From Patella vulgata (taxonomy: Eukaryota; Mollusca; Gastropoda; Patellidae), in NCBI RefSeq assembly GCF_932274485.2, contig NC_065885.2, positions 33,803,062 through 33,867,061 on the forward strand: DNA of 64,000 nucleotides. Reading direction: 5' to 3'. Numbering within the stretch: the stretch's first letter is position 1; each line of letters opens with the position of its first letter. A program made the position numbers and the translations under genes. The notes below the pieces were generated by a model, which saw only the letters and a list, made by a program, of their open reading frames with translations, made no database searches and had not been told where the DNA came from. This document shows positions 11,075 through 22,523 of the stretch, piece after piece.

Positions 11075-12195
11075 ATTCTGATTGTGTAACCTCACATTTT
11101 GGATGATTTACGTCTCAAGTAACGTAATACTATAAAAAATTGCAATATTTTCATTTTCAACTGTGACTGGTTTCTTATGAAGTAAAGCAACTCCTGTCTG
11201 CCCTTATCTTAGATCTATTAAGTAAAACATTCGTATTATGTTATTTGGCCTGTTAGACTGGTCAATCTCCCAGCTTTTCAAAAATTGAATTAACATACTT
11301 CGACTCACTGTAGGAGTTATACTGACCATTATTAACTGACTGTGACATTAATATTCTGAAAAAATAGAACATTGGCTGGGGGAAGAAAACTAGTTTTCAG
11401 ACACATTTGTTTTCGGAAGAAAATCACAACGTCCAAATGACACATGTAGACATGGGTCCAACCAGCGTAGATAGCAACCGTTTTAGTACGATATACAGGA
11501 TCCGTATGAACAAGTGTATGGGCAGTTCTGTTCCTAATTTTGTACAACAAAAAATACCCCCCACCCCCCACACACGCACCTTTCGGTACAGCCATATATG
11601 AATAGATTCGTAAGTGTGGGGGGGGGGAGGCACAATAATTTGTCTCTAAATGCTTAATTTTGATTTTCAATAACTATACCTTAAGTACAGTATCATCAGT
11701 AACACTACATGTGTCCTGAAAACATATTAAAATATATAATAACATTACTGACATATGGCGAGATAAGCCAGACGAAATAATATTTTAACTAGATTATCAC
11801 CGTAACATAGAATTATCTGACAGTTAACGTATTATGTATAATGTAAAGACGTCTTATAGGTACATGCATGTCTGAAGGGTGTTTTAATTATACATTATGT
11901 ATATTTAATGATAGACCACAAAATAATTAATCTAAAGCCAGTGTTACATATCACAGATAATTTGGTCTTGCATTTGTAGATTATTATTCGAAATACTCAC
12001 TCGAAATCTTCTAATAAAAAAAAAACATTTTCAACGATAAACATTCAAGTGTTAAATTTCAGGACAATATCCATAAGTCAGGAGATAAATCTGCCGTCGT
12101 TCCCGGTTAAAACAGTTAGACCTGTGTCAATATTGAAATTCTAAATCTCTCAGATAAAATGGCATCAGGTGTTCCAGGAAGAGTAAGCAAACTTG
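11075..12195. other. Stretch without a recognised gene
   Basis: AT-rich DNA with a CCCCCCACCCCCCACACAC-like tract near 11560 and a G run near 11620. Open frames there come from these simple tracts. I see no conserved protein motif. Confidence 0.4.
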
Positions 12196-12899
12196 TCTAG
12201 CAGTATTCTATACAACCCTTATTGTAATAGATTGTAATATAATTTCTTTTAACCCCTACTACTACTAACCTTTATTGTAATAATTGTTATTAATGTGTTG
12301 GACATACCAATAAAATCGACATCTAATTTTAAGAGTCTGGACTTTTATCACCATTTCCTTATGAATATAAGAGGACTGGTATGCGTTTATACGGCATAGA
12401 ATATTATTAAACAACACCGCCGAAAACATGTTTGAAAACCGTTAACGAGTTTGCAAAAATTATTTAAATGGAATGTCATACCCTATTGTAATCAATGATA
12501 TTTAAATAATCGTGTAGCATGGTTAAAATCTTCACTTAGCCACATTTAGTACAATAGTGGTTGATATTACAATAGGTGTTACACGGTATAACCCGTATTG
12601 TATTAATTGTAGTAGAATTTCTTTTAACCCCTATCTAATTTTAAAAGTCTATGGATTTTGATCACCATTTCCGTATGAATATAAGAGTAGTGGTATATGT
12701 TTATACTGCATATAATATTATGAAACAACACCACCGACAAAATGTTAAAAAGCCATTAACGAGTTTGGAGAAATTATTAAAATGGAATGTTAACAACTAT
12801 TCTAATCAGTGATATTTAAATAAACGTGAAGTATGTCCTCTGAAAAATCTGTCGTCTGAGGATTTTGGTCATCTTTTCCGTGTGCATATCAGATAAAAT

Positions 12900-13925
12900 A
12901 ATCTTACTGGTCACAATTTGGGCTGCTGTGGGCGTATATTTCGTTGCCTGGCAACCCATCTGTTAGCTTGTGGTCCTTCTAGATGTCACACTATTTTTTA
13001 AAATAAAAACGTTTAAATATATCCCCGTTACACCATAATATAGGTACAGTTTAAATTTCGTGAAAATCGGACCAAAACTGCTGGACAAAGTGCCCGCCCC
13101 TCCTACGCAAATTACTGTACAAATATGGTACAACAAGATTGTGGACCCCTAGAGGTAACAATTTACACCCGATTTTGATGGAACTTGAAATGCATGTTTA
13201 TAACCCAAAGATCTTGATGCCTTTCGATATTTGTGCATATCGGATCCCAACTTCCTGAATTATGGCCCCTGATTTTACGAAAAATCGCGTTTTTGTTTTG
13301 TGGTTGAGTTCGAATTTCGTGAAAATCGGACCAAAACTGCCAGACAAAATGGCCACCCCTCGTACGCAAATAGTGTAAAAATATAGTATATCAAGGTTGT
13401 GGATCCTCTATAGGCCACAATTTTGATCCGGTTTTGATGAAACTTTAAATTTAAGTTTATATCACAAAGATCGTGGTTCATTTTGATAATCGCGCATATA
13501 CGAACGTAACTTCCTGAATTATAGCATCTGATAGTTCGAAAAATCGCATTTTTAGCTTGTGGATTCTCTAGAGGCCATCATTTTTTTATCCGATTTTAAA
13601 AACCGTTTAGATTTATCACCATTCCACCATAATGAAGGTTGAATTCGAATTTTGGGAAAATCGAAATGAAACTGCCCGACAAGCAGTCCGCTCTTTGTAA
13701 TACAAAGACTGTGGGCTCCCCCAGAGGTCACAATTTTTATCCTATAATTTTGATGAAACTTTATATATCTTTATATCCCAAAGATCTCAGTCCCTTTTGA
13801 TATTTGTGCATTTTAGTCAATAACTTTCTGGATTATGGCCCCTGATTGTACGAAAAATCGTTTTTGTTTTTAGCTTGTTCTCTATCCATCTCTTGCAAAA
13901 TGTGGGCGTGTCGTGGCTGGCAACC
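12900..13925 (+). repeat. Tandem-core repeat, GAAAAATCGCG family (plus copy)
   Basis: It repeats a phrase set comprising GATTTTGATGAAACTT, AAAGATCTTG, AACTTCCTGAATTATGGCCC and GAAAAATCGC about three times at roughly 285-300 bp spacing. It ends with TCTATCCATCTCTTGCAAAA and a GTGGGCGTGTCG phrase. Inverted relatives lie at 58080-59070 and a plus-strand one at 45030-45440. Confidence 0.7.
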
Positions 13926-14487
13926 GCTGGGTAAATCGTTCACTACACTTAGCCACATTTATTACAACAGGAGTTGAAGTTACATTAAAAAAGGTTACAC
14001 CGCATAACCCCTATTGTAATAAATGTAATATAATTTCTCTTTACCCCTATTGTAATAATTGTAATTAATAATTGTAATAATATTTCTCTCAACCAATGTT
14101 GTAATACTAAACCCTATTGTAATAAATGTAATAAAATTTATCTTAACCACATTTGTCTCCCGATCAAATTAAACGTAACACACTGCAAGCGGCAGTTTTC
14201 ATCAACCCTTCCTTGAAGTGTCAAATTTGACAATGAACCCCTCCCACGTGTATGGCGCTATTGTGTGTCGCACATGCAGCTCAGTGGTTCTGTTGGGGCG
14301 ACAAGTTCTTCATCTGTGAACATACTCTCAAAGCATGTCAAGTTTCCATGACTATTTATCAAATCACAACCTGCATAGGTATTTGCATTTCAATATCCCC
14401 TACTTTTTTAAAGAGTATATCATTAGATTTATCTTAACCCGTATTATAATAAGAGTCATTTCTCTTAACCCCTATTGTAAAAAAAGT

Positions 14488-14644
14488 CGTTGGATGACCG
14501 AATGGTTAGCGCGTGCGGTTTGTATCATAAGGTCTATCCTTGAGTCGACTGGCGCGGTTTCGATTCCCCAATTGTACGTGACAAGGAGTAGGGTCGCCTG
14601 TCCAACCTCGTGGGTTTTCTCCGGGTCCTCCGGTTTCCTCCCAT
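14488..14644 (+). mobile_element. SINE-A copy, 3' truncated
   Basis: The head and body are clear (GGATGACCGAATGGTTAGCG, GGCGCGGTTTCGATTCCCC, CTCCGGGTCCTCCGG, TTTCCTCCCA). The sequence then changes at 14645 to an unrelated stretch (AGTCTGGGAGCTAGGTGGG) and the usual tail is missing. Either a deletion or another insertion removed it. Confidence 0.8.
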
Positions 14645-15740
14645 AGTCTGGGAGCTAGGTGGGTTTTGTGCAACATGTCAGGTGCGGAAGGTTTGGGATG
14701 CTAGTTGTATATGGCTGGGTTAGGAGACCCCAGAAACCCAATTCTTAAGTTGCGGCAGTGGTGGGTATGGTAGGAGGAGCCACCCATAGTATCCCCCAAA
14801 AAATTGGTTAATTCAACATTGAAGGTGTAATTTTAACTTCAGTGACATTTGATAGAGGAGTGTGCCCTAAATTAGAAAATATAACTTAAGAATAGGATTT
14901 GTGGTGGAAAGGCCACTTAAGAAGAGGTCACCAATTAATAATTTTCCGGTTTTACTCAGAACTTTTTTCCGTTATCTGGTTATCTATTCCAGGTATGTTA
15001 CACAGAACTACATGGACATGTTTTATACTGCTAGGACGAAAATATAAGATATAAAAGTAAAAACTATCACTTACCCCCCCCCCTCCATCGGTAATTAAAA
15101 TTTTAATCAAAATGAAAAGTGCGAGTGTGAAACCAAGCCTAAAATGTGCGGAATGGTATCAGAAATAATTTTCATCAGCTTAAGAATTAAGAAGAGAATA
15201 ATGCTGGTTTGCACCGAATGACCCCTAATTAGAAATTTAATTAACATGTTAGGTGCGACATTGGAACAGGGTGTAACATGTTATTTTTGAGACTGCAGGC
15301 CGCGTCACAAAGCCTGCCAAACTTTCCCCCGGTATCATTTACCAATACGACATCAAAATCCACAGGCTTTTAAAATTAGATGTCGATTTTATTGTATGGC
15401 TAAACACATTAATTACAATTATTACAACAGGGTTAGGAATACAATAAAGGTTAAGAGAAATTTTATTACATGTATTACAATAGAGGTTATATTGTGTAAC
15501 CCCATATGAAATATCAACCCCTATTGTAACAAATGTGTCTAAACAATAAGGGTTATACCGTGTAACCCCTAATGAAATATCAACCCGTATTCCAACAAAT
15601 TTGTCTAAGTGTTAAGAGAAATTTTGTTACATTTATTACTATATGAATTAGTATTACAATAGGGAACAAGAGAAACGTATTATAATTATTACGTTTATTA
15701 ACATAGGGGTTGTTTTGGGTTGTAACAATACATGTATAAT

Positions 15741-16315
15741 GCACTTGTCTTTGAACATCTCTAGTATATAAGAATTCCAATTACAGCTCAGCTTTAACTT
15801 CAAGTACCCAATTCGCAATCAATACATTCAAATATTTTGGACCGGGAACTGGGCCCAAAGCGCTGCTCTGTTCGCCGTCTTGTTCCTGGTCCATAGTACG
15901 CTTATAGTGTACCTATATACGAAACATGTAGCATGGCAAAGCAATACACAATTTTCACTTCATTGAATATTATATAAACACATATTTGAAAACAGAGCTT
16001 TAATGAAAGACAACACGTTTTGTTACACGCTACGCTAGGATCTGATTATGGCCTTCTGAAAGCAAAGCTACTTGTGGGAAGACAACATGTAATTTTCGTT
16101 AGGTCGTTTATCAAATAACTAAGTTACTTGAAAAAATATCGCGTTTTGATAATGTACTCAAGAGGCGTTACGATACCATGACATTACAGAACCTGAAATA
16201 GTAACGATATTATGTGGCATTCGTTTCCATTAAATAGAAAATAGACGGGGGATTGCCCAGGTCTCCTCATACTCACACCTGTAGCATATTCATGTCAAGC
16301 AATCACGGAAAGCAA
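15741..16315. other. Stretch without a recognised gene
   Basis: No coding frame, repeat partner or RNA gene that I can support. Confidence 0.35.
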
Positions 16316-16648
16316 TCTTAAAGGTGCATTTTGATAAAGGGCTGAACGTTGTTGTTATACTAGTTCAAAAATAGATAATTAAAAATCAATATATTGAACA
16401 TTCAAATTACTTTATTCTGAGCGAAGTTATAAGTGTTTGAAGCTTGAAAAGATGTAGTGTTTATTATCGTAGCAACGGTACTTGACAATCCAGTTTATCG
16501 TTAAATTTTAATATCTCGTGGGAGTTCAAATCTATTTAAATCTCGGCCATCCGATGGTCTTGTCGTTTGAATAAATGTCTACATAATAGCCAACGCCAAA
16601 TTAAAAACCTGCAATTGGCAGATTTGGCTCTCACATAATGCATCTTTA
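16316..16648. mobile_element. MITE family D, copy 1
   Basis: The ends are TTAAAGGTGCATT and AATGCATCTTTAA, a short inverted repeat compatible with a TTAA or TA target. The middle (AGTTCAAAAATAGATAAT, then CCTGCAATT) matches 29360-29612 and 31235-31600, both inside the ISL2EU element, so the family moved after or alongside it. Confidence 0.65.
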
Positions 16649-17825
16649 AAAAACAACCAGTATTTACTCTGCCCCCAGCTAGACTTTAAAAGTTAAAATG
16701 TGGATGGAAATAGGACCCTGCATGAAGTGTTTGTAATTCATCACCAGACACAGGGGCGCAGATCGCCAAAAATTAGTGGAGGGGGACAGTCCGCGACTAT
16801 TGGTAAACAGGGGGAGGGGGTCGGGGGTCCTCCCCCGAAATATTTTGAAAACTAGACGCTCTAAAACGCACTCTGTTGGTATTTACAGCATCATTTTCTG
16901 GCAAACAATTCTAATCCCTAATGCAGCAAATGATACGAAATCTAATCTAAAGACAAACCTTCAAGCCACCGTTCACGATTTATTCTCTCATGGACACTAC
17001 AAGAAATAGAAATATTTACACTAAAGAGATTCCAGCTCCGCCTCCATTCCCAGTAGTGTTCGATCCTAATAATAATTTTAACAATATTTTCTTTAGAAAT
17101 TTATAAGTGTTCATACAGGGTCGGGCCCGTAGACTGGTAGTAAGGTGGATGGGTTCGTTTGTGAAACAAAAGGACCGACTATAGAACCGAACGCCGCTGG
17201 CGTGAGCTGCTAGAGGTGTGGGGGGGGGGGGGTGATTTTACAATTTTTTGAAATGGTGTCTAAATATGCATTCTCAGCGATTCTGAGGAGTTTTTACCAA
17301 TAACAAAATAGTTCAGAGAGCAATTTTTTAATCGAAAAAACTCCCAAAAAACATTCAATAAAGTGTTTAATATATTTAAAACTAAAGAATAGTACATTTA
17401 TATCCACTCTGCCCGTTTCTATTCCCTTTGACTTTTTTCTGGACAGCCCATGACAGGTTTTAAAAAATGTCTTTTCCGATAACTTTCTAAACCATCTTCA
17501 AAACAGCAAAAAAATTTCATTTACTTGTAATAATAAGTACACGATTCTTGTCATTATTTAGATTGAATTGGCTATATTCCACAGAGAGAGATAGAAATCA
17601 GTCTTTAAAAATACGTTTATTTAGTATGGCAGCAAATCTAGCAATGAAGGGTTCCCCTGATATACAACTAAATCCTTTAGTTAGGTGATTTATCATCCAG
17701 TATACCAGATAAAAACAAAATCTCAGTTATCCCTTAACCCTTCAATACCCAGCGTATCAGATATGCACACCTACATGATATACATATTATTATAATCCCT
17801 ATGGAATATTTTAATTATTTACTTT
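16649..17825. other. Stretch without a recognised gene
   Basis: It contains a G/C-rich patch near 16770-16840 and poly-G at 17219-17232, otherwise AT-rich. The 77-codon frame at 16776 begins in the simple G-rich patch and shows no recognisable protein pattern. Confidence 0.4.
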
Positions 17826-17828
17826 TAT

Positions 17829-17985
17829 AAATAGAGAATCTCCTACCAGTCTTTTTTGATATCAAAAAATATCAACACAAGTTGATAAGGTAACAAAAAA
17901 CGAGGCTCTTCCGAGTTTTTTTTACTTTATCAACGAGTGTTGATATTTTTTGATATCAAAAAAGACGAGTAGGAGATTTTATTTA
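17829..17985. repeat. Long near-perfect hairpin
   Basis: Arms of about 70 bp run from CTCCTACCAGTCTTTTTTGA to its inverted partner ending AAAGACGAGTAGGAG, each with the self-complementary core TTTTTTGATATCAAAAAA. A short loop around GAGGCTCTTCCGAG lies between. No coding content. It may be a foldback MITE. Confidence 0.75.
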
Positions 17986-18352
17986 TCACCCAATCCCTTC
18001 TTAAATGCACAAATAGATAAATATAATTCTTTGCTGTAGATTTCACTTATACTGAACATTACGGCGTAGTGATAAATCATTTTTTGACAGCAATTCAACC
18101 ATTGCAAAGTCCTTTATATTGACCCAGTGTTTCCATCAAGGTCAACTGAATAACAATAGTTCATTTTTAATAAAAAAAAAAAGTTACTTTTAATAAGAAA
18201 TGAACTCTTCTTTGAAAATAAAAAAGTAGTTCCTTTTCAACTGACCAATCAAATTCATGTAAAGCGATATCTCCTAAGGAGACATCGCAATAGATTATGA
18301 AATATATCACACAAGCGATATCTACTGTAGAATGTATTATTGGGTGATAATA
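17983..18352. mobile_element. Possible MITE with TTATCACCCAAT ends
   Basis: TTATCACCCAAT at the left and ATTGGGTGATAA at the right form a 12-bp inverted repeat about 370 bp apart. The interior is AT-rich with an internal palindrome (ATATCTCCTAAGGAGACAT). The left end touches the hairpin at 17829-17985, so the two may be one unit. Confidence 0.4.
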
Positions 18353-18467
18353 TGAATTATCACTTATTCCCTGTTAAATAAAAATCGGTCACCGGGTGCA
18401 GCTGTACAACTTCAAGGCACCTGGCGTCAAGTGACTGGGATCAACTCGACACTTTCTGAAATGTCAA

Positions 18468-20066
18468 TAAAAGCTCTGGTGGGGACAAGACCTGGTGTCT
18501 ATGGAAGGGTATCGCTGCCAATATTAAATGCTCTGCTACAATGACTTTTCTATTGATTATATGTAAAAGTACAATGTACAAAGTCATAATACCGGTAATG
18601 ATAAAGTCAAAATACCTCATAGGCAAGAGTTAAATGTTAAACGTCAAATGTTAAGTGTTAAATGACAAATGTTTTGTGTGAAAATGCTTTTTTTGACGTG
18701 TCTACATTTTACTCATTACATTTTACATTTGTTCTCTGCCACATCCCATTTGTCCTTCACGCATTCTACATAGCATGTTTCGCACAGCATCAACTTGCAT
18801 ATGCAAATGTAGGATATCACGTGACTTATTAACATATACGGAAACCTGGCACATTATAAGCCAGAACAAGGATATTCACGGCACTATAACAGGAAATCAG
18901 CCTAGCACACAAAAAAAATTTACTCACCTTGACACTTTGGATGGCACTTTATGATGATTACGGGGGGGGGGGGGGGGGGTGCTGTGCAATGTCCAAATAC
19001 AAAAGTTTCAGGTATCATGTTACATATTAGTGAAAATCACATTCATTTCTGTTTGTAAGTATATGTAAATAGTTTTCTGGTACAATCGTATTTTCATAAT
19101 TTAAATCCAATAAATATCACACTATTAAAGTGCTATTCAAGTAAAAATACAGGTCTAAATACGAAATTCCAGATATCATGTTAAGTATCACTGATTGCTC
19201 TTTTCAAATATGCAAATAATTTTCTGGCACATTCATATTTGCTTAACTTTACAAAATAAGATTAAAGTTGAAGTGAAGAAAGGGGGGGGGGGGACTAAAC
19301 TAAACTAAAATAAAGATACAGGGCTTAATCAAAAATTCTCTATGTCCATACTAAAAGATGTATAGTCATTCCTCTCTTTAAATATATTATTTATTTGTTG
19401 GGCACAATGCTTTTATATTGTTGTTTTTTAATGGATCAAAGTAGGCTACTCAACTCTGTTTATAGAGAGACCGGAAAGAAAAGGGTGTTTAAAATATAAA
19501 AATACGGGTATTAATACGAAATTCCAGTTATTGTGTTATAAATTACTGGAAAGTATGTTTCTTTGGCTGCTTGAATCTATCAATTATTTTCTGGCACATT
19601 CAAAATTACGCACGGTCGTCTAGATAGTTTCTGATGGTGTGCCAGCTTGATTTCTTTTGTCGTGCGGTGAATATCCTTATAGTGTGCTTGTGCCGGGTTT
19701 CCATATATGTTAATAAGTCACGTGATATTCTACATTTGCATAATGCAAGTTGATGCTGTGCGAAAGTTGCTATGTGGAAAGCGTGAAGGACAAATGGGAT
19801 GTGGCAGAGCACACATGCAAAATGTAATGAGAGAAATGTAAAATGTAGACACGTCAAAAAATGCATTTTCCCACAAAACATTTGTCATTTAACATTTGAC
19901 GTTTTACATTTAACTACTGCCTAAGAGGTATTTTGACTTTATCAATATCGGTATTAGGACTTTGTACATTGTACTTTTTACATATTATCAATGGAAACGA
20001 CATTGTCGCAGAGCATTTAATATTGGCAGCAATACCCTTCCATAGTTGTCCCCACCGGGATCTGCG
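18468..20066. mobile_element. Long-TIR element (about 430-bp arms)
   Basis: Arm 18468-18905 is the reverse complement of about 19610-20066. The outer ends read GGTGGGGACAA and TTGTCCCCACC. Matching blocks include TATGGAAGGGTATCGCTGCC near 18500 and GATATCACGTGACTTATTAA near 18813. The 700-bp middle holds a poly-G run and three copies of a phrase like AATTCCAG(A/T)TAT followed by TTTTCTGGCACATTCA (near 19100, 19170 and 19520). No transposase is seen. I could not identify a target duplication. Confidence 0.7.
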
Positions 20067-20334
20067 CCCATGACCGCACATTTTTTTAATTCGATATTTT
20101 GTTTACTATCTCAAGATTTTGAGAATTCTATTTTGTATCGCGGTCAAAATAATAAAAAAATCCTGATAGAATTGTAAAAGAAGTCCAGATTATAGGGACC
20201 GTTTGTGTAATCGTCAGGATGCAACGCTAAAATTATGTCTTTTTTCATTGATATAATTACCACATCATTATTAAATTCTTGTAATTAGAGATATGACAAT
20301 TTTAGCTTTATTAACTTATACTTATCTCTTTACA

Positions 20335-20449
20335 GTGGACGAAATATGAAGACAAACTCGACTGTTATGCCATCTGGAGTCCAGTGGGTTGTGCTGGATT
20401 TACATTCGAAACGGGCATGGTTGAATCGTATCATTATCTAAAGTATTAG
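20335..20449 (+). CDS. Candidate terminal host exon, unknown product
   Basis: A pyrimidine-rich tract ending CTCTTTACAG precedes an open frame WTKYEDKLDCYAIWSPVG continuing CAGFTFETGMVESYHYLKY and a TAG. The acceptor is strong, the frame is open immediately after it, and codon use looks coding. Only the last exon would be here; no upstream partner was found. The sequence just after (20493) is the start of a TTAA-flanked element. The product is unknown and chance cannot be excluded. Confidence 0.3.
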
Positions 20450-20924
20450 GTGGTCTAACTTGTATAGTGTAGATCATAAGGTACAGTATTAAAGCTGTGT
20501 TCACACTGCATGCGCATTCAATGCGAATTCTGGAGACCGGCCTCTGGAATTCGGATTGGTTTTTCCCGGTTTAAAAGCGGTGCGTCACATTACAGTTTAT
20601 TCAGATTGAATTCAGAATGAAAAGCGCCACACTGAATGCGCAGTGAAGGTCAATCCTATCCAAAATGGGTGCGCCAGACATTCGTATTGGTGATCTTATG
20701 TTGCTTATGTAGATTTCCTGAGGCAAGCAAGGCTACATCAGCGACGCCGGGTCTTACATCTTCGACACCTTGCCATGCAGCACCGGGCACGATTTCGTTG
20801 GCACCAAAATCAAATGCGAATGAGGATACTACTCTTTTGATAGCGTTTGCTATACACCAACAGGCATGTACATGTACTTCACTCTTAACTCTGTACTAGC
20901 GAAGATACATTTCATAATTGAAAT

Positions 20925-21200
20925 GTTATGAAATGGGGTTAAACTTCCTACTGTTCCCAGGACAGCGGCGCCACAGCCTACGCTTTTATCGAATTCCAAC
21001 TATAAATGTGTACACGGTAACTCTGTCTTTCGTCTTATCCAAATGACTAGACAGCTGTCCTTGTCAGGCCCTCCGCCCTGCAACACTGACATGGGGAAAC
21101 CACGCCGGAAAATCACGATGATTTCGGTCAACAGCGGGAGCGAACCCTCAACCACCAGGCTAGGGAGCGAGCTTCTTACTCACTGAACCATCGTGGCTTC
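20925..21200 (-). mobile_element. SINE-B copy with 17-bp target duplication
   Basis: Read on the minus strand it has a tRNA-like head, a central block with CTGACAAGGACAGCTGTC and a tail GGAAGTTTAACCCCATTT. It is flanked by CATTTCATAATTGAAAT at 20908-20924 and CATTTCATAATTCAAAT at 21201-21217, a 17-bp duplication with one mismatch. Confidence 0.85.
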
Positions 21201-21337
21201 CATTTCATAATTCAAATCCTTTCAGCACTAAACATACATAATGTAAAGCAATACATTTTATTGTCATGTTTATCCAGCTTTATGCAATACATTGTAGACA
21301 CTAGACTCCACTAGACTCGAGACGACTAAAGCTTACC

Positions 21338-21714
21338 GGGGATCACGTGGCTAAGTGTGTAAGACGCTAGCTCGCTAGCCTGGAGGTCGGGTGTTCGATC
21401 CCTGCATTGGCCGAGAAAGTTCATCCAGATTTTCCGCCGTGGTTCTCCCTTGTCAGTGATGCAGGACGGAGGGGCTGACAAGGAAAGCTGTCTAGTCGTT
21501 CGGATGGGACGAAAAACCGAGGTCCCGTGTACACATTGGCGTGCACGTAAAAGATCCCTTGGCAGTTGGAATTCGATATAAGAGTAGGCCGTAGTGCCGC
21601 TGTCCGGGCAAAATTTCCCTCATAGCACACTGTATGGCGTATGCCCGTCTTCATTAGCCCAGGTTAGGAGCAGAACAGTAGGACGTTAAACTCCATTTCA
21701 TTTCATTTCATTTC
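21338..21714 (+). mobile_element. SINE-B copy with 13-bp target duplication
   Basis: The head has A-box-like TGGCTAAGTGTGTAAGACG and B-box-like GTGTTCGATCCC. The conserved middle includes GGTCCCGTGTACACATTGGC and GTGCACGTAAAAGATCCC, which I recall as a deeply shared SINE domain in molluscs and other invertebrates (Nin-DC type; from memory). The tail is GACGTTAAACTCC followed by a TTTCA run. Identical ACTAAAGCTTACC lies at 21325-21337 and 21715-21727. Confidence 0.92.
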
Positions 21715-21890
21715 ACTAAAGCTTACCTGGCCTACCCCCAAGGTCTAGACCGTGAATGATCAGCTGTGATCTGAACACACTTATCTTTGTATTTGGATTT
21801 TTATATGCCCACATTGAAATGTGGTCGTATATTGTCGTCGCCCCGTCCGACAAGCTAGAGGCTAATGTTAATATCTGATTGACTTTAAAT

Positions 21891-22070
21891 TTATGCACAG
21901 TGTTTAAGGTCATGGATGAAGAAGCAAATTGAATTTAAACGATTTACGATAATTACTGCCAGAGTTATGGCCCATGATATTTATGCACAGTGTTTAAGGT
22001 CATGGATGATGAAGCCAATTGATTTTGAACGATTTACGATAATTACTGCCAGAGTTATGGCCCATGATAT
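21891..22070. repeat. Tandem duplication, 90-bp unit
   Basis: Two adjacent units beginning TTATGCACAGTGTTTAAGG and ending GTTATGGCCCATGATA differ at only a few positions. It lies inside the TTAA element. Confidence 0.9.
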
Positions 22071-22523
22071 TAAATGTTAGCATAGGGCAGAAATCGTAAT
22101 CAGAATTTAGTGTGTTGTAAATGTTTGCATTACTGACAAAAGGAAAGGCATGCCACAATCCTTGTTGACTGCTCAGACTTAGCTGCTGAGGGCGTATGTT
22201 TCGTTGCCTGACAACCTATCGTTAGCTGGTTATGTTACCGCAGTATTTCTTTCAGTGACGAAGGGCTACAGCTATGTGGGCTACACCCCAACATGTGCGC
22301 AAAATTATCGTTTCCGGTAAAACTGTTGATCTGAATCAAGCGTGTCACACTCAAATCTTGACTGCGAATAACCCGATTCGGAATAATTGTTCCGGGTTGA
22401 ATTCGGAAAAAAATATACGGATTCGTTAATTCAAATTCAGTTCGGTTTTTATCGAATTGGGTGTGAATAAGACTTTATTCTGAATTCAATTCAGATTAAA
22501 CCCCTAGTGTGAACGCAGCTTAA

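Larger units (their letters stand above)
12196..15740. mobile_element. Inverted-repeat element with AACCCCTATTGTAATAA cores
   Basis: The left arm (about 12205-12355, with TAAAATCGACATCTAATTTT) matches the reverse complement of about 15345-15500. Short units resembling AACCCCTATTGTAATAA recur near 12210, 12590, 13990, 14085, 14450 and, inverted, 15420-15700. A second copy of the left part lies at about 12585-12835, a local duplication of roughly 375 bp offset. Other repeats have entered it: a core-repeat element at 12900-13925 and a SINE at 14488. The exact ends and any target duplication are unclear to me. Confidence 0.5.
20493..22519. mobile_element. TTAA-flanked non-autonomous DNA element
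   Basis: The ends are AGCTGTGTTCACACT on the left and AGTGTGAACGCAGC on the right, an inverted repeat, with TTAA at 20489-20492 and 22520-22523. Both inner flanks hold GAATTC/GAATTG-rich palindromic DNA. A TTAA target suggests a Kolobok- or piggyBac-like founder. It contains two SINEs and a 90-bp tandem duplication at 21891-22070, and no transposase frame. Confidence 0.65.

Noticed and set aside
11332-11670. Overlapping frames rich in P, T and H on both strands
   Set aside because: They come from C/A-rich and G-rich simple tracts.
21341-21402. tRNA-like A and B boxes
   Set aside because: Head of SINE-B with its own target duplication, not a functional tRNA gene.
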